From: an uncultured Nitrosomonadaceae bacterium
Lineage (GTDB): Bacteria; Pseudomonadota; Gammaproteobacteria; Burkholderiales; Nitrosomonadaceae
Direction of reading: 5' to 3'
DNA: 64,000 bases
NCBI GenBank assembly: GCA_943787405.1
Contig: CALSMH010000003.1
Coordinates: 415,854 to 479,853 of the forward strand
Under the pieces are notes generated by a model that ran no database searches, was not told the origin of the DNA, and saw nothing but the letters and a program-made list of their open reading frames with translations. A program made the position numbers and the translations under genes. Shown here one piece after another: positions 46,967 through 54,238 of the stretch; position 1 is the first letter of the stretch; the number at the start of each line of letters is the position of its first letter.

Positions 46967-47419
46967 TTAATCTTTAACTAAACAAAAGCTTTTCTGAATC
47001 TCAGGGAGTCCAATGTTTTTTAATTTATCTTGCAATTCAGCATTGGAAGAAGAGACGTTCAAAAAGAAGTCACCAGATCTAACCGACGGCGCAGCATCAA
47101 GAGGTGTTAACTTAGAAGTTAAGACGTGCAGAATATTTTTAATCTGCACTTCTGTAATGTCATCTACACAGTTCAAACCAATCGAATTGTCATATTGAAC
47201 GTAGACGTTACCAATAATTCCTCCCACTTGCTTAATCATAAACCAAGCCCGATATGGATGATTTTTAACAAATTCTATGTGGTCTTCATATTGCGGTAAA
47301 AATCCATGACTGATGCTATAACTACGTCGTTTTAATTGATCATATAGCTCTTCAAGCTGCTCTTTAGTTGGAGCAATATCCTCTAGCACTATATCAACAC
47401 TTTTAGCATTCATTACCAT
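46967..47419 (-). CDS. Small acetyltransferase-like protein
   Basis: A 150-aa protein that I cannot place with certainty. HIEFVKNHPYRAWFMIKQVG near 47-66 and GNVYVQYDNSIGLNCVDD near 70-87 look like the start of a GNAT-like beta-sheet, and the C-terminal DFFLNVSSSNAELQDKLKNIG resembles GNAT motif B. It sits between pseI (14 bp) and another GNAT (51 bp) in an apparent three-gene set, so a role in modifying the nonulosonate amino group is plausible. It lacks the clear Q/RxxGxG/A acetyl-CoA loop of active GNATs, so it may be degenerate, or a non-catalytic partner. Confidence 0.5.
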   Translation of the reverse strand: MVMNAKSVDIVLEDIAPTKEQLEELYDQLKRRSYSISHGFLPQYEDHIEFVKNHPYRAWFMIKQVGGIIGNVYVQYDNSIGLNCVDDITEVQIKNILHVLTSKLTPLDAAPSVRSGDFFLNVSSSNAELQDKLKNIGLPEIQKSFCLVKD

Positions 47420-47470
47420 TTATTTTTTATATATTTAGAGTTAATTTTTGTTTGTCTTACAGCAAACCAT

Positions 47471-47929
47471 TTATCGCAGCGGATATTCATAATGCAATAT
47501 ATCTGTATTATCTTGCACCCTCAAAAAGCCAACACTTTCAAATGCTCTTTGGCTGGCACTATTTTCCAACTTTATTTCTGCATCCAAGGCAACTACTTCA
47601 GGATATTCAGTTGAGAAGTGATGAATGGCTGCTCTTAAACATGGCTTGGACAAACCCTTACCTCTCATTTTGGGCGAAAGATTAATTGATACTAGCGCTC
47701 TTGTAGATTCAATATCGAAACGTACTACAGCTACTTTTACAACAGGATTTTCAGTTTCACACAGCAATAGAAACATATTCTGTTTTTCAAGCGAGGAAGC
47801 AAACCATGGGATATGCTCCTTCCACTCAACAAAATTTGTTGTATGGGACATTTCTCGGGCTAACTCGTCATTCCGCCAATCATAAATTATTTTGCTATCA
47901 CTAGATTTGGCTTTTCGAGTCTTAATCAT
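47471..47929 (-). CDS. pseH: GNAT N-acetyltransferase, PseH-like
   Basis: A 152-aa acetyltransferase. KARKAKSSDSKIIYDWRND-type N-terminus (seen: SSDSKIIYDWRNDELAREM) and HIPWFASSLE are typical of PseH and of the GNAT domain in some PseG fusions; the acetyl-CoA loop is in LSPKMRGKGLSKPCLRAAI near 88-106. It would acetylate C4 of UDP-4-amino-4,6-dideoxy-AltNAc in the pseudaminic route. It starts within the stop of the frameshifted small gene at 47929 (TAATG). Related to, but distinct from, the 29453 GNAT. Confidence 0.75.
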   Translation of the reverse strand: MIKTRKAKSSDSKIIYDWRNDELAREMSHTTNFVEWKEHIPWFASSLEKQNMFLLLCETENPVVKVAVVRFDIESTRALVSINLSPKMRGKGLSKPCLRAAIHHFSTEYPEVVALDAEIKLENSASQRAFESVGFLRVQDNTDILHYEYPLR

Positions 47930-48104
47930 TACCTCTTCCTACCTTCAACAAGCAAGCCTTTTAGTATCCCAGCGGCAACCCTCACTCTTTGCACAGTCGC
48001 TTTACTTCTTTGAGTGCACCAGCAGGTTCGTTCTTCTTCGCTTCGACCATCTGCTGCTGAATTGTTTCCATTTCAGCTTTTAACTCGTCATAAGATTTTA
48101 TCTC
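47929..48104 (-). pseudogene. Frameshifted H-NS-like small gene
   Basis: The minus strand reads EIKSYDELKAEMETIQQQMV, then EAKKNEPAGALKEVKRLCKE and a stop. One base further on, in another frame, AAGILKGLLVEGRKR and a stop follow. Together they match a ~60-residue protein with a coiled-coil-like N-terminus and a basic C-terminus that I recall as an H-NS-type DNA-binding protein. A single-base deletion restores the full frame. No start codon is seen, so both ends of the gene are damaged. Confidence 0.65.
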
Positions 48105-48314
48105 ACACCTTCGTTGGTTAGGTGTCGTCTTATATTACAGATTTGTTAAGCGGATGAACAGCACGTTTTTTCTACGTCTACTGCAACGTGTTGTATTGTT
48201 GATTTGGTAACGGTGGCTGTGACGAATAGGTGTGAGGTCTGTTCATTCTGTGTCTTCTGGTATCATTTGTTGCTATGACAGTTGTTTGACTGCCTTCGAA
48301 AGTTTGTACGTAAG
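48105..48314. other. Non-coding remainder upstream of the H-NS-like relic
   Basis: No supported gene or element in this 210-bp part. It may be the former promoter side of the relic. Confidence 0.4.
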
Positions 48315-49247
48315 TTATCGATCAACTTTTTTCATTTTTTTTCCAACAACAATGCAAAGCCCTCCTTCGCCACCAAGATTAGAAAACAACATTGTTATTT
48401 GTGCAAAAAATCTATTTATAAACAAACCCTTATTACCATCCATCTGAGATATTTTTTTAAATTCAAAACTTGGGCTAGGTATTGAGCCTAAGTAAGAAAT
48501 ACTATTATCTTCAAACCAATTCATTACCTCGTCGATAGAATGCTTCCTCTCCACAGGATGTTCATACTGATCAAGGAACCAAGCTCGTCTTTTTTCTTCA
48601 CTGAGATTCCTTCTAAGGTATGGATCTAAAAGTGAGATCAGTTTTATAGAAAAATTGGATTTCTTTAGAATTCTATAAATTACTTGTCTGAAGTTAGTAC
48701 GTAATCTTCCAATTTTGTTGTAAACACCAATAATTATTAGTCCGTCCTCTTTCACCCATTTTGAAATTATTTCGAAGCCTTTCTTTGAATCTTTTGTGTG
48801 GTGTAAAACCCCACTACACCACACAACATCAAAGAAACTATCTTGTACTACATCATCAAAAATATCAGAATTCAAGAAGACTACATTATTGATGTTATTT
48901 TTTCTTGCAAAGTCCTTACCAAGCTTTAAAGACTCCTTCGTAGGATCCATAGCTACTAAAAGGTTATTAGTGCCAGCAGCAAATGCTAAAGATAATTGAC
49001 AAGTGCCACTGCCAACTTCAATAAATTTTTTACCGAATCCTATGTGGTTCTTTAAATCATTAAGAAAAGGATTTTTTGATACAATTTTTTCCAACACAAA
49101 TGCGCTTTCATAGCCTTGATAATTTGGAAACGGAGCCCCGCTATAAAACTCGCTTACTTCAAGCGTGGTACTACCTTTGATTTCAGAAGAAAAAATACCT
49201 TCTTCATTTTTAAATTGGGATCTTTTCGCTTCTTTTATAATTTTCAT
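48315..49247 (-). CDS. Class I SAM-dependent methyltransferase
   Basis: A 310-aa methyltransferase with a clear Rossmann core: motif I FIEVGSGTCQLSLAFA near 74-89, acidic residue in LLVAMDPTKESLKLG near 94-108, SDIFDDVV and FDVVWCSGVLHHTKD (motif IV/V) near 138-152. PNYQGYESA upstream is a common N-terminal lead in this group. It likely methylates a sugar or a lipid-linked intermediate; the substrate is unknown. AT-rich. Translationally coupled by ATGA to a small frame upstream (49244-49402), and last gene of the carbamoyltransferase run. Confidence 0.85.
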   Translation of the reverse strand: MKIIKEAKRSQFKNEEGIFSSEIKGSTTLEVSEFYSGAPFPNYQGYESAFVLEKIVSKNPFLNDLKNHIGFGKKFIEVGSGTCQLSLAFAAGTNNLLVAMDPTKESLKLGKDFARKNNINNVVFLNSDIFDDVVQDSFFDVVWCSGVLHHTKDSKKGFEIISKWVKEDGLIIIGVYNKIGRLRTNFRQVIYRILKKSNFSIKLISLLDPYLRRNLSEEKRRAWFLDQYEHPVERKHSIDEVMNWFEDNSISYLGSIPSPSFEFKKISQMDGNKGLFINRFFAQITMLFSNLGGEGGLCIVVGKKMKKVDR

Positions 49248-49402
49248 TGCTTGCCCGATTTAAGAAGAAGAACGTGCTTAAACCATACACGTTCTTCTGT
49301 TAGTTCGTTCACTTGTTCTTTTGTGCCACTCATTCGCCAAACTGTCCTTGCTGTTCTTTCAAGCGCATCTAAATCGCCAAGTTCTCTCACATTGCGCAGC
49401 AC
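49244..49402 (-). CDS. Possible 52-codon small protein
   Basis: A minus-strand frame starting at GTG 49402 encodes a charged, helical stretch (VRELGDLDALERTARTVWRM, then SGTKEQVNELTEERVWF) and ends in an ATGA overlap with the methyltransferase. The frame is open from just after the SGNH stop, without ATG. It is either a tiny protein or the C-terminus of a lost gene; I do not recognise the family. Confidence 0.35.
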   Translation of the reverse strand: MLRNVRELGDLDALERTARTVWRMSGTKEQVNELTEERVWFKHVLLLKSGKQ

Positions 49403-49420
49403 ATCAGCCTTCCTGCTTCG

Positions 49421-50548
49421 TTAGTTAGAGTTGTCTGATGCTCGCAAGTGTTGAGCAATCACTTCGGCCAACATTCTATTGCCATCCGAATTATGATGAC
49501 GAGGGTCATTGTATACGTTACCACTAGGAGGCACCTCATTTGATATATCAAAGCAGTAACTTAATTCGGAACAGTGTTGCTTAAGCTCAGAATACAAACT
49601 TCTTATTACATCAAAATATGAATCGATGGTTTGTCGTTTTACTAGTTTGTTAAATTGAACTTCATCTGCACTTCCTTCAGGTGGCGATGATTGAGGCCCC
49701 ACCAATCCCATTGTAGGTTGAAGAAACACTAAATATCGAACTCCTTGGGCTTGCAAAACGGCATGCATGCGTGTCACGTTACTCAGCCAACGATCTCCAG
49801 CATCAAGAGCAACTGGGTTTGATACTGTTAAGTTTGTAGGTAACTCATTTATGTTTGTAGGTGACTCATTTATGTTTGTAGGTGACTCAAAAATGCGACT
49901 CAAGGCCCTAACTAAAGAGAAAAAGTTAGGCATCAGCCCCTGGATACTCAAATCATGACTCTGGTTTATCCATACCTGTTCGTCGTTCATTTGAGTCTGT
50001 GAAGCTGTAAGAAATGGAAAGTAGATACGACGTATTTCGTTAGGGCCGTGGTAGTCTGGCATATCATTGACGCCATTTAAAGAAACAACAGTATGTAAAC
50101 CTTCAATCCTCGGTGCGTCTCGAATCACTTTATATAACTCTTGCAGTGATGAATAACCACCAACTCCACCGTTCAATACTTGATAATCATCTACCATCAA
50201 TTTCGCCAAGTAGCTTGGGTATGTATCACCGTCTGAAATGTATTGAAAAAAACCAGTTGTTGTCGATCCTCCAAGTGTAATAAGAACAGGTTTATCGGTG
50301 TCACTAACGTTATAACGAACGTATTCTCCCTCAGCAGACCCACCTTTTATAATGCATCCTTGGTGGTTTGGCACATGACCAAGAAGCACGTCTGTTCTCA
50401 TCTCTCTACACGGATCGAACTTCACGAAATCTGGAAACACAAATTGTCTTCCAATGATAATTCGTCCCACACCTGCAAGAGGTTCGATGAGTACGATTAA
50501 CACAAGAAAGACGATAAAATTAATGAAAATAATTCTAATCCAGCTCAT
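49421..50548 (-). CDS. SGNH/GDSL-type hydrolase, membrane-anchored
   Basis: A 375-aa protein with an N-terminal membrane helix (residues 5-27) and an SGNH core: catalytic Ser in LGGSTTTGFFQYISDG near 95-110, Gly in NGGVGGYSSLQ, Asn in VVSLNGVNDMPDYHG near 154-168 and Asp/His in NDPRHHNSDGNRMLAE near 348-363. Such hydrolases deacylate or transfer acyl groups on surface glycans. It overlaps the carbamoyltransferase by an ATGA junction and belongs to the SxtJ-DUF5989-carbamoyltransferase-SGNH gene set known from many bacteria. It contains a 21-bp triplicate (ESPTNIN) at 49832-49894 in a loop between core blocks. Confidence 0.85.
   Translation of the reverse strand: MSWIRIIFINFIVFLVLIVLIEPLAGVGRIIIGRQFVFPDFVKFDPCREMRTDVLLGHVPNHQGCIIKGGSAEGEYVRYNVSDTDKPVLITLGGSTTTGFFQYISDGDTYPSYLAKLMVDDYQVLNGGVGGYSSLQELYKVIRDAPRIEGLHTVVSLNGVNDMPDYHGPNEIRRIYFPFLTASQTQMNDEQVWINQSHDLSIQGLMPNFFSLVRALSRIFESPTNINESPTNINELPTNLTVSNPVALDAGDRWLSNVTRMHAVLQAQGVRYLVFLQPTMGLVGPQSSPPEGSADEVQFNKLVKRQTIDSYFDVIRSLYSELKQHCSELSYCFDISNEVPPSGNVYNDPRHHNSDGNRMLAEVIAQHLRASDNSN
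49832..49894. repeat. 21-bp tandem triplicate within the SGNH gene
   Basis: Three head-to-tail 21-bp units (49832, 49853, 49874) encode ESPTNIN-type heptads. In-frame length change would alter a surface loop without breaking the enzyme. Confidence 0.9.
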
Positions 50549-52377
50549 AACATCTCACAATCCTCTTTAAGTGCTTCGTATTGCTCTTCTTTAACGAGCA
50601 GGTAATTGCCCACAGCTAACACATCTAACCCAGTGCCCATAAAACACTTAAATGCGTCTGTTGGTGTGCAAATAATTGGCTCCCCTCGTACGTTAAATGA
50701 AGTGTTAACGACTAATGGACAGCCAGTCTTCTCTTTAAACTTGGATATAACTGCGTGGTAACGAGAGTTGGTATCAGCATGCACTGTCTGTATCCGCGCA
50801 GAGTAATCAACGTGTGTAATAGCTGGCACAGAAGAGCGAGGTACGTTCAGTTTATCTATCCCAAAAAGAGCTTCTTCTTCTGCAGTCATTGCTCGACGTT
50901 TGTTTTGTTGTACATCAGCCACTAACAGCATGTAAGGACTCTCTGTATCATGTTCGAACCACTCGTTTACATCTTCACTAAGGACACTTGGCGCAAACGG
51001 ACGAAAGCTTTCTCTATACTTAACTTTAAGGTTAAGCTGTTTCTGCATTATGGGTGAGCGAGGATCAGCAATGATGCTTCTTCCTCCAAGCGCTCTTGGC
51101 CCAAATTCCATCCTTCCTTGCATCCAACCTGCAGTTTTTTCATCCGCTAACGCTGCTGCAACCTCATCTATCAATTCGTCTGCTGAACGCTTTCGATAGA
51201 CTGCTCCACAAGCTTGTAGTTCCGCTTCTATTTCGTTATCGCTAAACTCTGGACCGAGGTATGCTCCCTTCATCGCGTCTCGCTCTGAAGATATAATTCT
51301 CTCTTTGTTGTGATGTAAGTACCAGGTTGAAAAGGCAGCACCAAGAGCGCCACCAGCATCACCAGCGGCGGGTTGTATCCAAATATTATCAAAGATTTTT
51401 TCGCGTAAAAGAATGCCGTTTGCAACGCAATTTAATGCTACGCCACCAGCCAAGCACAGGTTCCTTTCACCAGTTTCTTTAGAAATTCCTTTTGCTAACT
51501 TGATAACGATATCTTCCGTTACCTTTTGAACGGAAGCAGCCAAATCCATCTCACGTTGAGTAAGCTCTGTCTCGGGTGTGCGAGGTGGAGCTCCAAATAA
51601 CGCATCAAACTTCTTGTTCGTCATTGTTAAGCCAGCGGCATAGTCGAAATAGCTCATGTCCAATTGAAAGCTACCATCATCAGCTACTGTAATTAGCTTT
51701 TCGTGTATTAAGTCAGCGTAACGTGGTTCACCATACGGCGCTAAACCCATCACTTTGTATTCGCCAGAATTGACTTTAAAACCTGTGTAGTAAGTAAATG
51801 CTGAATAAAGGAGCCCAAGCGAATGAGGGAAGTGAATTTCCTTTACAACCTTTAAGTCACGCCCTTTACCGACAGCAAGCGATGCTGTTGTCCACTCTCC
51901 AACACCGTCAAGGGTAAGTACTGCTGCACTCTCAAATGGTGAAGGATAAAAAGCACTCGCAGCGTGCGATAGGTGATGCTCAGAGAATAGTAGACGTTCT
52001 AGCCAGTTGACATTCTCATCAAGCGTTGATTCAAGTTCTTTGATAAGAGCAGATTTCTGAAATAGTTTGTCTTTAATCCATACGGGCATTGCCTTTGCAA
52101 AGCTGGTAAAGCCCTTAGGTGCAAACGCGAGATAAGTCTCCAAAAGTCTCTCAAATTTTACGAAAGGTTTTTCGTAGAAAACTACGTTATCAATTTGGCT
52201 CGCAGCTATGTTTGCTTCTTTCAAGCAATACTGAATAGCATGATGAGGAAAACCAGAATCATGCTTCTTCCGTGTGAAGCGCTCCTCTTGCGCTGCTGCA
52301 ATGATTTCACTATCTTTTAGTAAGCATGCTGCGCTGTCGTGATAAAAGGCTGAGATGCCTAAAATATACACAGGCAT
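50545..52377 (-). CDS. Carbamoyltransferase (CmcH/NodU family)
   Basis: Transfers a carbamoyl group from carbamoyl phosphate to a hydroxyl, via carbamoyl-adenylate. The 610-aa protein shows the Kae1-like N-terminal domain (GISAFYHDSAACLL near 6-19, FSEHHLSHAASAFYPSP near 131-147 with metal His residues, VNSGEYKVMGLAPYGEP), and the YrdC-like C-terminal domain (MQGRMEFGPRALGGRSI near 419-435, and FNVRGEPIICTPTDA). O-carbamoylation is known in Nod factors, cephamycin, saxitoxin and O-antigens. Together with SxtJ and DUF5989 it is likely to decorate the surface glycan. Confidence 0.95.
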   Translation of the reverse strand: MPVYILGISAFYHDSAACLLKDSEIIAAAQEERFTRKKHDSGFPHHAIQYCLKEANIAASQIDNVVFYEKPFVKFERLLETYLAFAPKGFTSFAKAMPVWIKDKLFQKSALIKELESTLDENVNWLERLLFSEHHLSHAASAFYPSPFESAAVLTLDGVGEWTTASLAVGKGRDLKVVKEIHFPHSLGLLYSAFTYYTGFKVNSGEYKVMGLAPYGEPRYADLIHEKLITVADDGSFQLDMSYFDYAAGLTMTNKKFDALFGAPPRTPETELTQREMDLAASVQKVTEDIVIKLAKGISKETGERNLCLAGGVALNCVANGILLREKIFDNIWIQPAAGDAGGALGAAFSTWYLHHNKERIISSERDAMKGAYLGPEFSDNEIEAELQACGAVYRKRSADELIDEVAAALADEKTAGWMQGRMEFGPRALGGRSIIADPRSPIMQKQLNLKVKYRESFRPFAPSVLSEDVNEWFEHDTESPYMLLVADVQQNKRRAMTAEEEALFGIDKLNVPRSSVPAITHVDYSARIQTVHADTNSRYHAVISKFKEKTGCPLVVNTSFNVRGEPIICTPTDAFKCFMGTGLDVLAVGNYLLVKEEQYEALKEDCEML

Positions 52378-52381
52378 AATC

Positions 52382-52531
52382 CTAGAAGAGTGTGTAGATG
52401 AAAGGTGCTACTACTGAACCTTGAGCAAGTATCAAAAGCCCACCTAAAATCAGCAGGACGAATATAATAGGGGCTAGCCACAATTTTTTTCGTACACGCA
52501 AAAAAGCCCAAAGCTCTAACAATAATTTCAT
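52382..52531 (-). CDS. DUF5989 small membrane protein (49 aa)
   Basis: A 49-residue single-membrane-helix protein too short for most ORF callers. It reads MKLLLELWAFLRVRKKLWLA, then a hydrophobic helix (PIIFVLLILGGLLILAQG) and the C-terminal end APFIYTLF. This is the DUF5989 pattern, ELxxFLRxRKKxWLxPIxxV with APFIYTLF at the end, which typically sits between SxtJ and the carbamoyltransferase. It lies 14 bp from SxtJ and 4 bp from the carbamoyltransferase start, so it is a real operon member. Its role is unknown; it probably helps to anchor or assemble the carbamoylating complex at the inner membrane. Confidence 0.88.
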   Translation of the reverse strand: MKLLLELWAFLRVRKKLWLAPIIFVLLILGGLLILAQGSVVAPFIYTLF

Positions 52532-52545
52532 TTTATTTCACTATT

Positions 52546-52944
52546 TTAGAATTGATTTTTGAAAGATTTAGCATGGATTGGCTCACTACGTGATATCCAG
52601 TGACTGGCTCTATTTTTAAATTTAAGCCTCAATTCATCACGTCCGCTTAGTCGCATCAGAAAAGCGATTGGCATAAAAAGCCCAAAGAACATTACGCCCA
52701 GAACAATTGGACTAACAATCATGCCCAGCAGTAGTCCAAACCTCATCCAAAGCTTATTAAGGGGCAAAAGGATCTCAGCTTTAACTATAGTGACAACAAA
52801 AAACATGACTGCAGCTGCGAAGAAGGAGTATACCCATGTCAAAGAACCGTTAACATAAAAATATGCTGCGGCAAAAATAAAAACTAGAGTGAAGAAAAAC
52901 CCAAACTTCCTATTTGAGGAATGCTCTACTTCTGAAAATCTCAT
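52546..52944 (-). CDS. SxtJ-family membrane protein
   Basis: A 132-aa inner-membrane protein with about three hydrophobic helices (near 14-30, 34-56 and 64-95) and a C-terminal cytosolic basic tail. RKFGFFFTLVFIFAAAYFYV and LPLNKLWMRFGLLLG are the hallmark blocks of SxtJ, first named in the saxitoxin cluster. SxtJ homologues co-occur with DUF5989 and carbamoyltransferase genes, and this gene opens that set here. It has no identified catalytic residues. The 282-bp region upstream is AT-rich and probably holds the promoter. Confidence 0.88.
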   Translation of the reverse strand: MRFSEVEHSSNRKFGFFFTLVFIFAAAYFYVNGSLTWVYSFFAAAVMFFVVTIVKAEILLPLNKLWMRFGLLLGMIVSPIVLGVMFFGLFMPIAFLMRLSGRDELRLKFKNRASHWISRSEPIHAKSFKNQF

Positions 52945-53226
52945 TTCTTTTTCCTTCCTTCTGTGTAGCTGTACGAGAAAACTAAAATAAAATTAACAAT
53001 TGATTTTTTATGCGAAGCAAATGCGCAAGTTAAATAATATTTAAAATCAATGATTTAAGAAATAATAACTATTCCCTTTCATCGGCAATTCATATACTAA
53101 CGACTCAAATTAATTTTCACATCGACTTGAGTCATTCGGCAATTCTTCTACAGTAGGTGAGGATAAATTGAATCAGTACAATCGTATAGAGTGTACTCCA
53201 TAAATACGTTCTCTGTCATGCCGAGA

Positions 53227-54225
53227 TTAAATTGCGCCGATTTTGCTTTGATTCACCTCGATCCACTCTTGTAATTCTGCAACAGGCATCCACTCAGTAT
53301 TATTGTCGGATGTGTAGATAAAATTCTCTGAAACCTTTACGCCATTCTTAATGCGTACTGGATCTGCCGACCAGTTATGAATCATTGGGAGAATCTTGAA
53401 GTGGCCTTCATAAGCGTAGGTATGTGGCGCATCTTCTATGCCTATCATTTGCTCATGAATTTTTTCTCCCGGCCGAATGCCGATAACTTTGTGCTTGGCT
53501 TTTGGCGCAGTGGCATTGGCAAGATCGAGAATAGTCATCGAGGGGATTTTTTTAACATAGATCTCCCCACCCTGCATATCGTTAAACGCGTGCCAGACCA
53601 GCTCAACCCCCTGTTCTAGCGTGATCATGAACCGTGTCATTTTAGGGTCTGTTATTGGCAGCACGCCGGTATCCGCCAACGAAAGGAAAAAGGGTATGAC
53701 CGAGCCCCGGGAACCCATTACATTTCCATAACGGACCACAGCAAAACGTGATTTGTGTGTGCCTGCATAGGCGTTCGCCGCCACAAACAGCTTGTCGGAT
53801 GCCAGCTTCGTGGCGCCGTAGAGGTTGATGGGGTTGCTGGCCTTATCGGTTGAAAGTGCTACGACGCCCTTGATGCCACGATCAACACAGGCATCGATCA
53901 GGTTCATCGCCCCGTTGATGTTGGTTTTGACGCATTCGAAGGGGTTATATTCGGCAGTGGGGACGATCTTAGTTGCTGCGGCATGAACGACATAGTCGAT
54001 ACCGTCGAGCGCACGGGTCAGGCGATCCTTGTCCCTGACATCGCCTATGATAAAGCTTACCCGCGGATCACCATTAAATCTCTGCGCCATTTCCCACTGT
54101 TTCATCTCGTCACGGGAATATATAACAAGACGTTTAGGATTGTATTTTGCGAGCGTCATCGGAACAAATGTGTTGCCAAATGAGCCTGTGCCGCCTGTTA
54201 TGAGAATGGATGCGTTATTAAGCAT
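53227..54225 (-). CDS. pseB: UDP-N-acetylglucosamine 4,6-dehydratase (inverting), PseB
   Basis: First step to pseudaminic acid: dehydrates UDP-GlcNAc at C4/C6 with C5 inversion. The 332-aa soluble FlaA1-type SDR has ILITGGTGSFGNTFVPMTL near 7-25, IGDVRDKDRLTRALDGID near 60-77, the TDKAS and YGATKLASDKLF Tyr-Lys pair near 136-147, and IGIRPGEKIHEQMIG near 247-261. The Tyr (not Met) type distinguishes it from the WbpM-like gene at 60991. It is far from pseC (33.3 kb) and pseI (45.9 kb); the pathway is scattered. It lies 13 bp from the ABC transporter gene. Confidence 0.95.
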   Translation of the reverse strand: MLNNASILITGGTGSFGNTFVPMTLAKYNPKRLVIYSRDEMKQWEMAQRFNGDPRVSFIIGDVRDKDRLTRALDGIDYVVHAAATKIVPTAEYNPFECVKTNINGAMNLIDACVDRGIKGVVALSTDKASNPINLYGATKLASDKLFVAANAYAGTHKSRFAVVRYGNVMGSRGSVIPFFLSLADTGVLPITDPKMTRFMITLEQGVELVWHAFNDMQGGEIYVKKIPSMTILDLANATAPKAKHKVIGIRPGEKIHEQMIGIEDAPHTYAYEGHFKILPMIHNWSADPVRIKNGVKVSENFIYTSDNNTEWMPVAELQEWIEVNQSKIGAI

Positions 54226-54238
54226 GTGATTTAATCAA

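Noticed and set aside
48113..48230. Possible integron attC-like core sites (GTTAAGC, GTTAGGTG)
   Set aside because: No matching inverted core pairs at attC spacing, no integrase, and the hairpin arms near 48150-48190 are imperfect.
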